DNA from: Alloscardovia macacae
GTDB taxonomy: Bacteria > Actinomycetota > Actinomycetes > Actinomycetales > Bifidobacteriaceae
Direction: 5' to 3'
Assembly (NCBI RefSeq): GCF_002259705.1
Contig: NZ_MWWT01000009.1
Location: forward strand, 143,320-207,319
Length of the DNA stretch: 64,000 bases
Below are positions 19,201 through 28,177 of the stretch, one piece after another (positions within the stretch are counted from its first letter, which is position 1; each line of letters starts with the position of its first letter). Both the position numbers and the translations under genes were made by a program. The notes beneath the pieces are model-generated. The model ran no database searches and was not told the DNA's origin. It worked only from the letters and a program-made list of their open reading frames with translations.

Positions 19201-19800
19201 ACCGTGATCCATGAGCTCCACGTAGAAGTTTTCTTTACCGAAGATATCCTGGAACTCGCCTGCTGCACGCAGAGCTTCGTCATACTGTCCGAGGCGAAGG
19301 CGCGTCTGCACTTCTCCCGACGGGCATCCGCTCGTGGCGATGACGCCTTTCGCATAGCGGTTCAGCACTTCGCGGTCCATGCGCGGCGACTTACCCATGA
19401 GACCTTCGAGGTTCGCCACGGAGGAGGCTTTCAGCAGGTTCGTCAGCCCCTCATCCGTTTCGGCGAGCATGGTCATGTGCGTGTACGAGCCGTTCGCGGA
19501 GACGTCATCGCGCTTCTGATCTTCCGACGTGCGCCAGTGCACGCGTGAGGTATCGAAACGCGACGTTCCTGGTGTCAAGTACGCTTCGATGCCGATGATA
19601 GGCTTAATTCCAGCACCGACTGCTGTGGACCACAGCTCGTAGGCGCCGTGCATGTTCCCATGATCCGTGATGCCCACGGCCACCTGCCCCTGCTCTTTAA
19701 CGGCGCTGACGAGCTTGTCTATAGGCGCCGCGCCGTCGAGCATGGAGTAATGCGTGTGCACGTGGAGGTGGACGAAGTCCGAAGGTTTTACATCAGCCAT
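16201..19800 (-). CDS. dnaE: DNA polymerase III alpha subunit DnaE
   Basis: This is the replicative polymerase, 1199 residues from ATG 19800 (MADVKPSDFVHLHVHTHYSM). In order: PHP domain (HLHVHTHYSMLDG, GITDHGNMHG), polymerase core with the catalytic aspartates in LPDIDVDFDPEGR and the glycine-rich GRGSAAGSMVAY, helix-hairpin-helix region, and an OB-fold (TMVTIAGLITSVERKISKKG). An in-frame extension of 73 codons to 20019 would run into the rluA-type gene and is Arg/Ala rich, so I reject it. It lies 77 bases downstream of the pseudouridine synthase gene. The GVHACA and KAHSAAYG segments are intact. Confidence 0.96.
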   Translation of the reverse strand: MADVKPSDFVHLHVHTHYSMLDGAAPIDKLVSAVKEQGQVAVGITDHGNMHGAYELWSTAVGAGIKPIIGIEAYLTPGTSRFDTSRVHWRTSEDQKRDDVSANGSYTHMTMLAETDEGLTNLLKASSVANLEGLMGKSPRMDREVLNRYAKGVIATSGCPSGEVQTRLRLGQYDEALRAAGEFQDIFGKENFYVELMDHGLSIETRVRRELLDIAKKLNAPLVVTNDSHYAKEEDAAAQDALLCINSGARLTDADRFKFDGSGYYIKSAQQMYDLFSEFPEACRNTVEIAERCNVIFDDHQDGAFMPEFDCPEGWDETSLFLKHVQDGLLRRYNGSVPEEVARQADYECGVICQMQFCGYFLVVADYINWAKEHGIMVGPGRGSAAGSMVAYAMGITELDPLKHGLIFERFLNPERVSLPDIDVDFDPEGRMRVLDYVANKYGHDKVAQCVTYGTIKTKQALKDSARIMDYDFSMGEMMTKALPPAVGGKDITVHDIFNKDAKRYDEAVEFRNLYNDNQDVQKITQQAMGIEGLIRQTGVHACATIMASNPITDTSPLLKRTDGTVTTTFEYHTCETLGLVKMDFLGLSNLTVIRDTITNIEQNGKPGFNIQDVPIDDKETYQLLSRGDTLGVFQLDSDGMRNLLKSLKPDNFNDISALIALYRPGPMDVDSHNNYAKRKNGLQQIVPIHPEVAEPLAEVLDETYGLIVYQEQVQSAARILAGYSLGRADVLRRAMGKKKPEVLAKEQVPFFEGMAEHGYSREAAQAVWDIFVPFAGYAFNKAHSAAYGLISYWTAYLKTHYPTEFMAALLENAKNDKNKTALYLGEARRMGIQVLPPDINESQLQFSAVGDVVRFGLAAIRNVGADRVTEIIKEREGKKGKFVSFLDFVNRVPLSVLNKRMVESLIKGGAFDNTDGNRRALVTIHEAAIDIAAPIKRKEAEGQFDLFADFGDNEDDGALGGGATDSGGLFGPDAGVEIRVPDIEEWDKSTKLNFEREMLGLYVSDHPLSGMESVLAGLRDTSIAQLLNNAHTFEPRTMVTIAGLITSVERKISKKGNPWAIITVEDMEASVQCLFFGKAYEAHAQELNVDTIVRVRGFAEARDESVSIRAAEMEVPHIEDVDNSVLMLKLPQSVCQGARMEELSAILHNHPGYSEVKLAVVQQDGSAFVVTFGDNFRVKKDASLYGDIKAMFGPHCIA

Positions 19801-19877
19801 GCATTCTAGAGTAGTGTCCGCCCACGATGTTTGCGCGAAGAAGAGGCGCCGTCCAGCGTTCGCCGGCGTGGCGCGTT

Positions 19878-20813
19878 TTACTGCTCGTTCGCGCGCTGCT
19901 CGGCTCGCCCACGCAGCACGTCGAGCGCGTGCAGAAGGTCCGCTGGGATGCTGGATTCGACCACCGTCCACACGTGCGTGCGCGGATGCTTGAATTCCAA
20001 TTTTTTCGCATGCAGCCACTGCCTCTCCACGCCGGTAGCCTCAGCAAGGCGAGGATTCGCCCCATACATGGAGTCGCCCAGCAGAGGGTGCCCCAGAGAA
20101 GAGAAATGCACACGAATCTGGTGTGTGCGTCCTGTCTCGAGATTCACACTCACATACGTGGCTTCGGAGAAACGTTCGAGCACATCCCAGTGCGTCACAG
20201 CAGGCTTACCCGCTGGGGTGACTGTGAAGCGGAAGTCCGAGACACGGTCGCGGCCGATGGGTGCTTCGATGGTGGCACGGTCCTGAGTGAGATTCCCCTG
20301 AACCACAGCATGGTAGGTCTTCACCACTTCATGCTCAGAGAACTGTCGGCGCATCTCTTTATAGGCGAGTTCAGACTTACACACGAGCATGAGACCACTG
20401 GTACCCACGTCGAGACGACTCACTATACCCTGGCGTCCTGCAGCACCATAATCCGTAATGTGCACGCCACGCCCCAGCAAAGACCCGAGGACTGTAGGGC
20501 CAGTCCACCCAGCAGATGCGTGTGCTGCCATGCCCACAGGCTTATCCACTACGACCACATCCTCGTCTTCATAAAGGATGGGCATGGTGGTGTCGATAGG
20601 TTCTGGCTCAGGAGCCTCTTCGACGATGTCGAGTTCGATCATGTCGTGTGCAGCTATCTTCGCCGACTTATCACTCGTACGTCCTACGAGTTTCGCCTGC
20701 CCCGAATCAATGAGCACAGCTGCAGCAGAGCGCGAGACACCCATCATCTTTGCGATGACTACGTCGAAGCGCTTGCCGAGAAGAGCATCAGGAGCAGGAA
20801 GTATGCGTGGCAT
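19878..20813 (-). CDS. RluA-family 23S rRNA pseudouridine synthase, RluD-like
   Basis: The 311-residue protein has an N-terminal S4 RNA-binding domain (RFDVVIAKMMGVSRSAAAVLIDSG) and a catalytic domain with the essential Asp in SRLDVGTSGLML, plus ETGRTHQIRVH. RluD homologues isomerise uridines in helix 69 of 23S rRNA. It starts at an ATG sharing one base with the lspA TAA stop (TAATG). In Actinobacteria it regularly follows lspA, as here. Confidence 0.92.
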   Translation of the reverse strand: MPRILPAPDALLGKRFDVVIAKMMGVSRSAAAVLIDSGQAKLVGRTSDKSAKIAAHDMIELDIVEEAPEPEPIDTTMPILYEDEDVVVVDKPVGMAAHASAGWTGPTVLGSLLGRGVHITDYGAAGRQGIVSRLDVGTSGLMLVCKSELAYKEMRRQFSEHEVVKTYHAVVQGNLTQDRATIEAPIGRDRVSDFRFTVTPAGKPAVTHWDVLERFSEATYVSVNLETGRTHQIRVHFSSLGHPLLGDSMYGANPRLAEATGVERQWLHAKKLEFKHPRTHVWTVVESSIPADLLHALDVLRGRAEQRANEQ

Positions 20814-21388
20814 TAGTCACGTGCCTCCCCGGCAGATGTGGTGGAGGAAGAATTGGCAGAATCAAAGAGCAGGGAGTCCATGCGCGCTATGCCAGTCTTC
20901 ACACCCAGCAGCATGCAGCCGATAATGCTCACAGCCGCAAAGCCGAGGATAATGTCCGCCACATTCCCCACGAACGGGCCGTAATTTATGAAGTCTACCA
21001 CGCGACCGTTCAGGAAGCCCTGCGCATACAGAACGCGGTCGATGAGATTCCCCACCGCACCCGAGACCGTCAGTCCCAGCGCGAGCGCCCACCACACGCT
21101 CGTGGTACGAAGTGCAAAAAACCCGATGGCACACGCAGCAGCAAGCGCGAACAGCGAGATAATCCACGTGACGGACGAGCCGAAACCAAGCGACGCACCC
21201 GGATTATGCAGAAGCATGAGGCTGATGCGCAGTGGCCCCAGGCTCAGGACTGGAATATCCTGGCCGGCGCTGAGATGAGCCAGAGCCCAGCTCTTCGTCC
21301 ACTGATCGAGAACGAGTCCCACTATGACTGTAGAACAAAAGACGGCCACAGGGACATGTGACCGTCTTTCTGAAGTGCAGACCACCAC
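20813..21388 (-). CDS. lspA: Lipoprotein signal peptidase II LspA
   Basis: The 191-residue membrane aspartic protease cleaves signal peptides of prolipoproteins. Four membrane segments are visible; the two catalytic aspartates are in GNLIDRVL and NVADIILGF, and the conserved LHNPGASLGFG and VVDFINY are present. The tail is Ser/Thr rich and charged. The GTG start overlaps the divIVA TAG as TAGTG. Alternative GTG one codon later. Confidence 0.95.
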   Translation of the reverse strand: MVVCTSERRSHVPVAVFCSTVIVGLVLDQWTKSWALAHLSAGQDIPVLSLGPLRISLMLLHNPGASLGFGSSVTWIISLFALAAACAIGFFALRTTSVWWALALGLTVSGAVGNLIDRVLYAQGFLNGRVVDFINYGPFVGNVADIILGFAAVSIIGCMLLGVKTGIARMDSLLFDSANSSSTTSAGEARD

Positions 21389-22707
21389 TACTTGGTACCC
21401 TGCTCGTTCTTCTTCTCGGTAGGATAATTATCCGAGGTGCTGATCTGTGCAGACAGACCGCTGAGGAAGTCCGTAAGACGAGAACGGTAGTCCGCTTCGA
21501 ACTGCTTGAGGCTCTCGATGTTTCCTTCGATGACCTTCGAGTCTGCGTACAGCTTATCCTTCACCTGGCGAGAGTAGTTATCTGCATCATCATGCGTCTT
21601 CGCCGAGTAGTCTTCAGCTGCCTTCTTCACCTGGGTCTCGTATGCGTCTGCATCCGAGCGAACCTTTGCGGAGTACTCATCGGCTTCGTTACGGGTGACA
21701 GACGAGTAGTTATCCGCATCATTACGAGTACGAGCAGAATATGCATCTGCACCTGTGCGCGTGGTCTTATCGTACGCGTTTGCTTCAGCCACGAGACGGT
21801 CACGAGTCTCTTCACCTTCGGCGATGAGTTCAGCGTTCTGCGCCTTACCCTTATCCACGTACTGATCGTGCAGCTGCATAGCAAGGGCGAGCATAGCGGT
21901 AGCACGCTCTGGCTCGGAGTTTGCGTCGATACCTGCGGAGGAGATCTTCTGCAGGCTACCGGTCTCTGAGCTAGGCTCAAGGGAGGATACCTGCTTACGC
22001 AGGCTCTCTTCACGGTCGCGAGAATCCTTCAGGTCCTGCGTGAGCTTCTCTATCTGTGCACGCAGCGAGGTGACCTGCTCATCCTTTTCAGATGCAGTGG
22101 TGTTCGACGCTTCGAGCTGAGCCTGAGTCTGCTGAAGAACCTCCGTGGCTTCCTTCAGCTGAGAGTTCGCCTTATTCAGCTCAGCGCGCAGCTGCTCGCC
22201 ACTATTAATATATTCATCACGTTCGCGCTTTACAGCTTCGAGCTGGTCTCCCAGAGCCTTCGCAGAGTCTCCACCTTCTGCCGCCTGAGCGGTGAGCTGG
22301 TCTATCTGCTCGTTCAGCTGATCCACCTGAGTCTTCAGCTGGGTATTCTGCGCGGTAAGAGTCTCTACCTGCTCGCGTGCGGCAGACACAGCCTTCTCCT
22401 GCTCAGCCTCATGGGCAGCGGCTTCTTCGCCCGCCTGAGAAGCCCGGCTCGCCTGAGATTCAGCCTGCTGAATCAGCTCGCGTAGCTTAGTATTTTCTTC
22501 AGTCAGTTCCGCTATCTTGTTATTCAGTGGAGCTACATCCGTACCGAGAGAGGCCGTAGCACTCGTCACTGCCTGAGAACCGAGGTTCTCCACCGTTACG
22601 ACGACTTCATCGAGGAAGTCATCCACAGCATCGATGTCATAACCTTCCTTAAACCGCACGGTAGGGAAAGTGTGCTTCTGAATATCTTGTGGTGTTAAAA
22701 GGGCCAT
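21388..22707 (-). CDS. divIVA: DivIVA/Wag31 polar growth protein
   Basis: The 439-residue protein has the conserved N-terminal membrane-binding domain (MALLTPQDIQKHTFPTVRFK, followed by YDIDAVDDFLDEVV) and a long coiled coil. DivIVA gathers at curved membranes and steers cell-wall growth at poles and septa. I choose ATG 22707, because GAGGTG lies nine bases upstream and the domain starts there; the GTG at 22719 lacks a good site. Residues 321-384 form six imperfect 11-residue repeats of the type DAYSARTRNDA, an unusual hendecad array. The middle is Gln, Glu, Leu rich. Confidence 0.95.
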   Translation of the reverse strand: MALLTPQDIQKHTFPTVRFKEGYDIDAVDDFLDEVVVTVENLGSQAVTSATASLGTDVAPLNNKIAELTEENTKLRELIQQAESQASRASQAGEEAAAHEAEQEKAVSAAREQVETLTAQNTQLKTQVDQLNEQIDQLTAQAAEGGDSAKALGDQLEAVKRERDEYINSGEQLRAELNKANSQLKEATEVLQQTQAQLEASNTTASEKDEQVTSLRAQIEKLTQDLKDSRDREESLRKQVSSLEPSSETGSLQKISSAGIDANSEPERATAMLALAMQLHDQYVDKGKAQNAELIAEGEETRDRLVAEANAYDKTTRTGADAYSARTRNDADNYSSVTRNEADEYSAKVRSDADAYETQVKKAAEDYSAKTHDDADNYSRQVKDKLYADSKVIEGNIESLKQFEADYRSRLTDFLSGLSAQISTSDNYPTEKKNEQGTK

Positions 22708-22865
22708 CGAGCTCTTCACCTCACTTTTGACTCCATCGAGCCACTCGTTTACGATTTCTTTACTATTTTAACACGTTAGCTGTAACGTATGACGTGACAC
22801 GCGTTCTGCTCGTTCACTTTTCTGGTTCATGAGTACGTTTTATATGCACTCTTTAACTCAGTGCT

Positions 22866-23165
22866 TTACAGAATGATTCTGAGGAGCCCTAAGACGAACC
22901 ATAAAACGAGGAAGCTCACATCGAAGGATACAGGTCCGAAGGGGATGGGCCGAATGTAGCGTCTCAGGAAGTTCAGAGGTGGGTCAGTGACCACATACAC
23001 AGCATTCACCAGAGTATAGACCACTCCGCGCGGCTGCCAGCGAGACAGCACTGCCACCCAGTCGAGGATAAGACGGATGAACAGGATGGCCATATATGCC
23101 TCGATGAGCCAGTGAAGGACGAGGAAGATAAGCGTGAGCGCCGTCAGGGATGTGAATGCTACCAT
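22866..23165 (-). CDS. YggT-family membrane protein
   Basis: A 99-residue protein with two hydrophobic regions (residues 5-30 and 75-99) around a conserved loop RGVVYTLVNAVYVVTDPPLN. Members of this family lie next to sepF in many Gram-positive bacteria and are linked to division or osmotic stress, although the molecular role is not settled. It lies 38 bases downstream of sepF. Confidence 0.9.
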   Translation of the reverse strand: MVAFTSLTALTLIFLVLHWLIEAYMAILFIRLILDWVAVLSRWQPRGVVYTLVNAVYVVTDPPLNFLRRYIRPIPFGPVSFDVSFLVLWFVLGLLRIIL

Positions 23166-23203
23166 AATGTTACTATCGTGAACCTCTCCTATGGAACCGC
23201 TAC

Positions 23204-23737
23204 CTACTCGAACAGCCCAGCAGTGCCACTCTTATCCGTCTGCTCCGGACGAATGGACACCGCTGCAGGGCTCAGGAGCCACACACGCGGGGTAACGCGC
23301 TCCACCGATCCGCGTACGCCGAAGACCACCCCCGTAGCGAAGTCCACGATGCGCTGCGCATCCTTATCCGCTACTCCCGTGAGGTTCAGAACCACTGGGG
23401 TACCGTCACGTAGCGCACGACCCACACCCTCCACCTCGTTATAGCTGCGTGGGTGGATGGTGGTAATGCGGTTCATCACAGACTTCGGGAAAGCAGTGGA
23501 CGTCGAGCCGTTCGCAGACACGCCAGCCCCTGCTCCCCCGCCTGAAGTGGCGAGTGGAGCAGAGCCACCGCGGCCTGTAGCCACGATGCGCTGCGCTTGA
23601 GCGCTGAGCGTATCATCGCGGTCGAAGTCCGTCTCACGCTGGTCTTCCGTCTCTTCGAGGGTGACGTTATCATCATCCAAATCTTCCGGATCTGCCAGTC
23701 CAAAGAAGCTTAAGCCTCTGTTAAATACTCCTGCCAT
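23204..23737 (-). CDS. sepF: Cell division protein SepF
   Basis: The 177-residue protein has an N-terminal amphipathic membrane anchor (MAGVFNRGLSFFGL), a low-complexity acidic and Gly/Ser linker (residues 16-80) and the C-terminal SepF domain (TTIHPRSYNEVEGVGRAL, VVLNLTGVADKDAQRIVDF). SepF tethers FtsZ to the membrane; in Actinobacteria without FtsA it is the main anchor. It lies 67 bases after ftsZ. Confidence 0.96.
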   Translation of the reverse strand: MAGVFNRGLSFFGLADPEDLDDDNVTLEETEDQRETDFDRDDTLSAQAQRIVATGRGGSAPLATSGGGAGAGVSANGSTSTAFPKSVMNRITTIHPRSYNEVEGVGRALRDGTPVVLNLTGVADKDAQRIVDFATGVVFGVRGSVERVTPRVWLLSPAAVSIRPEQTDKSGTAGLFE

Positions 23738-23804
23738 TCCTCGTTCTCCTTCTGCTTGGCTACTGCCCTGCTCGCTAGTCCTGCTGCCCTATCTCTTCTT
23801 CGTC

Positions 23805-25109
23805 TTAGCGCAAGAACTCAGGAATCTGCATCATGTCGTCGAAAGAGTAGCCTTCGTCGTCATCATCCTCCGCAGGAGCCTGTGGAGCTACCTGTGGAAG
23901 TGCTGCGGATACTGGCTGGGCCGCTGGAGCCGCTACTGGAGCTGCCTGAGTCTGCTGAGACTGAGAAGCATCTGGCTGGGCGGCCTGCACTGGCTGCGCA
24001 GACTGAACTGGCTGGCTGAGCTGTGCAGCAGGAGCAGCCTGCACAACAGCCGGAGCCTGGTCCATCTGTGCCTGAACGGCCTGCGCGGCTGACTGTACCG
24101 CTACGCTCGTGAGGAGCTCGTTCGTCTGCTGACCTGCTTCCTCACTATCTTCATTAAAACCGAAACCTGTAGCGATAACCGTAATGGCCATCTCGTCCCC
24201 GAGGGTATCATCAAGCGCAGAGCCCCAGATGATGTTCGCATCTGGGTGCGCTATCTTATGGATGAGATCCATAGCTGTGCTCATCTCAAACAAGCCCATG
24301 TCCTGAGCGCCGAAGAAGGTAACGAGGATACCGTTCGCACCATCTATCTCACCGTCCAGCATAGGAGAGCTCATAGCCAGCTCCATCGCCTGCACTGCGC
24401 GGTCCTGCCCACGGCTACGTCCCATACCGAAGATAGCAGTGCCCGAGTCCTTCAGAACGGAGGTGACATCCGCGAAGTCTACGTTAATGTATGCATTCGC
24501 GTCGAGAATCTCCGTAATACCCTTCACACCAGCCAGAAGTGCCTGGTCTGCGTTATGGAAGGCATCGATCATAGAGATAGTGCGGTCCGAGATGTCGAGC
24601 AAGCGGTCGTTCGAGATGACGATGAGTGCATCGACTTCACCGCGCAGCTTTTCTATACCCTGCTCTGCAGAAGCACTACGACGTCGCCCTTCGAAGGAGA
24701 ATGGACGAGACACGACAGCTACAGTGAGAGCACCCTGTTCGCGTGCAGCACGCGCCACGATAGGGCTGGCACCCGTACCTGTACCACCGCCCTCACCAGC
24801 AGTGATGAAGACGAGGTCAGAGCCCTTCAGAGCCTGCTCGATGTCCGACTGGTGGTCCTGCGCAGCCTTCGCACCACGCTCAGGATCTGCACCAGCACCG
24901 AGACCACGACTCGTGTCATCCGCAAGAGATATCTTCACATCTGCTTCGCTGCGCGCGAGGTCTTTATCATCCGTATTAATGGCCACGAACTCCACGTTCG
25001 TCAGCCCATCACCTATCATACGGTTTACAGCATTTCCACCTGCACCGCCTACACCTACGACCTTAATAACGGTGCTGCTGTTCAGTGTATGCTCCTGATT
25101 CTCGCTCAT
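23805..25109 (-). CDS. ftsZ: Cell division GTPase FtsZ
   Basis: It has 434 residues from ATG 25109 (MSENQEHTLN), which has AGGAG four bases upstream; the ATG five codons earlier lacks one. Seen: GVGGAGGNAVNRM, the tubulin signature GEGGGTGTGASP and T7 loop NVDFADV. After the globular core (to about residue 320) comes a Gln/Ala/Pro-rich linker and the conserved C-terminal peptide YSFDDMMQIPEFLR, the docking site for SepF and other partners. It forms the Z ring at mid-cell. Confidence 0.97.
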   Translation of the reverse strand: MSENQEHTLNSSTVIKVVGVGGAGGNAVNRMIGDGLTNVEFVAINTDDKDLARSEADVKISLADDTSRGLGAGADPERGAKAAQDHQSDIEQALKGSDLVFITAGEGGGTGTGASPIVARAAREQGALTVAVVSRPFSFEGRRRSASAEQGIEKLRGEVDALIVISNDRLLDISDRTISMIDAFHNADQALLAGVKGITEILDANAYINVDFADVTSVLKDSGTAIFGMGRSRGQDRAVQAMELAMSSPMLDGEIDGANGILVTFFGAQDMGLFEMSTAMDLIHKIAHPDANIIWGSALDDTLGDEMAITVIATGFGFNEDSEEAGQQTNELLTSVAVQSAAQAVQAQMDQAPAVVQAAPAAQLSQPVQSAQPVQAAQPDASQSQQTQAAPVAAPAAQPVSAALPQVAPQAPAEDDDDEGYSFDDMMQIPEFLR

Positions 25110-25208
25110 CGTGCTCCTATCCATAAACGTCTACACACCACTGTAATACATTTCCTGCCCAAGTCTGGCGCGTGTAAGTAAAATTCTTCAGAAATTCTGA
25201 GAGGAATC

Positions 25209-26375
25209 TTAATACGACGCATCCATAGGGTCATCCGCGAACATATCTTCACGCTCCTCATGGGTCATGGCTCGCGAATCCAGCCACCCGTAAGGCAGAT
25301 GTACTTTCTTTGCGAAGCGCACGCGCCCACGCGGCTTATCTGCTATGGCCATAGGGAACTCTACCTCGCGGTCAAACTTCGCCACCTCAGCCTCGACATC
25401 CGCCACGCTTTCACACTTCATGAAGGCTGCACGCGTTCCTCCGCCCACCGGGAAACCTTTCAGATACCACGCGACGTGCTTTCTGAGGTCATGCACTGCC
25501 ATCATCTCATCACCTTCATAGAATGCTGTCAGCAGCTGTGCGTGCCGCACGATAATGTCCCCCACCTGACCGAGCGTAGGGTTTATGCGCTCGCTGCTTC
25601 CCGCGAAAGCGTTCGCGATGTCGCCGAAGAGCCACGGGCGCCCCTGGCAGCCGCGCCCTATGGCCACGCCCGCGCATCCGGTTTCGCGTACCATCTCGAC
25701 GGCGTCTTCCGCTGTCCAGATGTCCCCGTTTCCTATGACTGGGATGTCCAATTCTTCCACCAGCGCACCGATCTTCTCCCATTCGGAATGCCCACCGTAA
25801 TACTGCGCTGTGGTGCGTGCGTGGAGCGTGACTGCCTTGCAGCCTTCCTCCTGCGCGATCATGGCTGCATCGTGGAAGGTGGTATGGTCATCATCGATAC
25901 CCACACGAATCTTCGCCGTTACCGGAATGCCTGCTGGAGATGCTACAGAGACGACCTTGTGAAGAACGTCACGGAACAGGTCATTCTTCCATGGCAGCGC
26001 AGAACCGCCACCTTTACGCGTGACTTTCGGAACCGGGCAGCCGAAATTGAGATCGATATGATCAGCCATGTTCTCATCGACGACGATGCGGGCGGCCTGC
26101 TCGACGATGGAAGGATTCACCCCATACAGCTGCAGAGAGCGGTACTTCTCAGACGGGTCGAACTGGCACAAGCGCAAAGCCTTAGGATTACGCGCCACGA
26201 GAGCACGCGCCGTAATCATCTCAGCCACGTACAAGCCGTCCGGGCCGAACTCGCGGCACAGCATGCGGAACGGCCAGTTCGTCACGCCGGCCATAGGCGA
26301 AAGCACGACAGGTGTCTGAACGGTATGGTTCCCGAGGTCTAAAGGAGAAAGCTGAACGGAAGATGTCATACGCAT
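25209..26375 (-). CDS. tRNA-dihydrouridine synthase, DusB type
   Basis: The 388-residue FMN enzyme reduces uridines in the tRNA D loop. Seen: SPMAGVTNWPFRMLCREFG, the catalytic cysteine in NFGCPVPKVTRKGGGSAL, TAKIRVG, and the FMN phosphate segments VIGNGDIWTAED and AIGRGCQGRPW. Two ATG codons (26375 and 26369) are close together; no ribosome-binding site is clear. It lies between glyS and ftsZ with 85-100 base gaps on both sides. Confidence 0.94.
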   Translation of the reverse strand: MRMTSSVQLSPLDLGNHTVQTPVVLSPMAGVTNWPFRMLCREFGPDGLYVAEMITARALVARNPKALRLCQFDPSEKYRSLQLYGVNPSIVEQAARIVVDENMADHIDLNFGCPVPKVTRKGGGSALPWKNDLFRDVLHKVVSVASPAGIPVTAKIRVGIDDDHTTFHDAAMIAQEEGCKAVTLHARTTAQYYGGHSEWEKIGALVEELDIPVIGNGDIWTAEDAVEMVRETGCAGVAIGRGCQGRPWLFGDIANAFAGSSERINPTLGQVGDIIVRHAQLLTAFYEGDEMMAVHDLRKHVAWYLKGFPVGGGTRAAFMKCESVADVEAEVAKFDREVEFPMAIADKPRGRVRFAKKVHLPYGWLDSRAMTHEEREDMFADDPMDASY

Positions 26376-26393
26376 TAGTGTAACGTACCCACA

Positions 26394-26436
26394 GAAAAAA
26401 CGCCCCGCTTCGGCCCGAAGGCGAAACGGAGCGTTC
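26394..26436 (-). terminator. Rho-independent terminator of glyS
   Basis: On the minus strand a hairpin AACGCTCCGTTTCGCC-TTCG-GGCCGAAGCGGGGCGTT with one or two mismatches is followed by TTTTTT. It lies 25 bases after the glyS stop. This is the clearest intrinsic terminator in the housekeeping block. Confidence 0.85.
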
Positions 26437-26461
26437 TCGTACTGTCTCAGCTGACGCAGAC

Positions 26462-27877
26462 TTATGCTTCAGCAGGACCAGCTGGGTAGCGCTTCATGGA
26501 GTTCCCAACGCGAGCAGCCACGTATTCAGCGACCTTATCCAGAGCCACGCGCTCCTGCTGCATGGTATCGCGCTCACGGATGGTCACCGCGTGATCGTCG
26601 ATGGTGTCGAAGTCCACCGTGATGCACAGAGGCGTACCGATCTCATCTTCACGACGGTAGCGGCGGCCGATAGCGCCAGCCTCGTCGTAGTCGATGTTCC
26701 AGTCATGCATACGCAGTTCAGCAGCCAGATCCTGAGCGATGCCCTGGAGCTCAGGCTTCTTCGAGAGCGGCAGAACAGCAGCCTTCACTGGAGCCAGACG
26801 AGGATCCAAGCGCAGAACGGTACGCGTGTCCACGCCACCCTTCGTATTCGGAGCCTCATCCACGTCATAGGCGTCCACGAGGAATGCCATGAGCGAGCGG
26901 GTCAGACCTGCAGCTGGCTCGATGACGTATGGAATGTACTTCTCACCGCTGGCCTGGTCGAAGTAGCTCAGGTCCTTACCCGAGTGCTTCGCATGAGCGG
27001 ACAGGTCATAATCCGTGCGGTTTGCGATGCCTTCGAGCTCACCCCAGTCAGAACCCTGGAAGCCGAACTTATACTCGATGTCCACCGTGCGCTTCGAATA
27101 ATGCGAGAGCTTCTCCTTCGGATGCTCGAACAGGCGCAGGTTTGCCTCGTCGATGCCGAGATCCGTGTACCACGCCTTACGCGCATCGATCCAGTACTGA
27201 TGCCAAGCTTCGTCCTCACCAGGCTTGACGAAGAACTCCATCTCCATCTGTTCGAACTCGCGCGTACGGAAGATGAAGTTACCTGGAGTAATCTCGTTAC
27301 GGAAGCTCTTACCGATGTTCGCTATGCCAAATGGTGGCTTCTGACGCGTGGAAGACTGCACCTGAGAGAAGTCCACGAAAATGCCCTGAGCAGTCTCTGG
27401 GCGCAGGTAGTGCAGCGAGTTCTCATCTGCCACTGGGCCCAGATGCGTCTGAAGCATCATGTTAAAGTCACGAGGCTCAGTCCACTTACCCTTCGTACCG
27501 CACTCTGGGCATGGAATCTCGGCCTGGGATTCTGGAAGACGGCCATGCTTTGCCTCGAAGTGCTCTTCGAGGTGGTCGGCGCGGAAGCGCTTATGGCAGT
27601 TCAGGCACTCGGTGAGTGGGTCGTTAAAGACGTTCACGTGGCCGGATGCCACCCACACCTCACGCGGAAGGATGACAGAGGTATCCACGCCCACCACGTT
27701 CGCACGGGTGGTGACCATGAAACGCCACCACTGTTCCTTAATGTTCTCCTTCAGGGCCACGCCCAGAGGGCCGTAGTCCCATGCGGAACGGGTTCCACCG
27801 TAGATTTCACCTGCTGGGAAGACGAAACCGCGGCGCTTCGCGAGAGAGACGACAGCATCGAGCTTAGATTCAGCCAC
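26462..27877 (-). CDS. glyS: Glycyl-tRNA synthetase, class II dimeric type
   Basis: The 471-residue single-chain enzyme charges tRNA-Gly. Class II motifs are seen as [24 protein letters not shown] (given here by its parts FRNEITP and FEQMEMEF), [11 protein letters not shown] and the C-terminal [11 protein letters not shown] zinc-binding pair CLNCHKRF and CPECGTKG lies in the N-terminal half. The GTG start at 27877 has AAAGGAG six bases upstream. The C-terminal anticodon-binding domain is complete. Confidence 0.96.
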   Translation of the reverse strand: MAESKLDAVVSLAKRRGFVFPAGEIYGGTRSAWDYGPLGVALKENIKEQWWRFMVTTRANVVGVDTSVILPREVWVASGHVNVFNDPLTECLNCHKRFRADHLEEHFEAKHGRLPESQAEIPCPECGTKGKWTEPRDFNMMLQTHLGPVADENSLHYLRPETAQGIFVDFSQVQSSTRQKPPFGIANIGKSFRNEITPGNFIFRTREFEQMEMEFFVKPGEDEAWHQYWIDARKAWYTDLGIDEANLRLFEHPKEKLSHYSKRTVDIEYKFGFQGSDWGELEGIANRTDYDLSAHAKHSGKDLSYFDQASGEKYIPYVIEPAAGLTRSLMAFLVDAYDVDEAPNTKGGVDTRTVLRLDPRLAPVKAAVLPLSKKPELQGIAQDLAAELRMHDWNIDYDEAGAIGRRYRREDEIGTPLCITVDFDTIDDHAVTIRERDTMQQERVALDKVAEYVAARVGNSMKRYPAGPAEA

Positions 27878-27958
27878 TTTAGCTCCTTTAATAATGCGTA
27901 CTCATACGGCTTATGAGCACTTTTCTTCACTGGATACTTTACTTTGGGAAGAGGACGT

Positions 27959-27993
27959 GGGGTTCTAGGGGTGGGGTGGGTGCGGGGGTGGGG
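27959..27993 (+). other. G-quadruplex-like stretch upstream of glyS
   Basis: Six runs of three to five G in 35 bases (GGGGTTCTAGGGGTGGGG and following) lie on the plus strand, which is the template strand for glyS. The number and spacing of runs fit a strong G-quadruplex motif. Confidence 0.5.
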
Positions 27994-28062
27994 TGTGTGG
28001 TGAGGCTGGCTTGACGGAGGCCTGAGATGCAAAAAATGTTTCGAGCATTTACTCGAGTACTC

Positions 28063-28130
28063 TACTTTTTGCTTATCGGCGCATTTTATGAGGATGGTAG
28101 CTAGAAAAATGCGCCGTTTAGCAAAAAGTA
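28063..28130. repeat. 68-bp palindromic repeat, copy 3
   Basis: It has the same length and outer sequence as the pair around the first DUF559 gene (TACTTTTTGC...GCAAAAAGTA). Arms differ at two or three positions (TTATCGGCGC against GCGCCGTTTA) and the loop GAGGATGGTAGCTAG is related to GAGGTTGGTACCTTG. No gene is enclosed. Confidence 0.9.
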
Positions 28131-28177
28131 CGCAGCATAATCACGGACACGGTCACTCGCCCAGACCCATTTTTACG

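Noticed and set aside
17449..19548. Open frame of 699 codons on the plus strand opposite dnaE
   Set aside because: It is the antisense shadow of a GC-biased gene; it is His/Arg/Val rich, has no domain, and dnaE on the other strand is certain. The same holds for the long frames opposite hisC/hisD, ftsZ, glyS and the zinc-type genes.
19801..20019. N-terminal extension of DnaE by 73 codons
   Set aside because: It would overlap the rluA-type gene and is Arg/Ala rich; the PHP domain starts right after ATG 19800.
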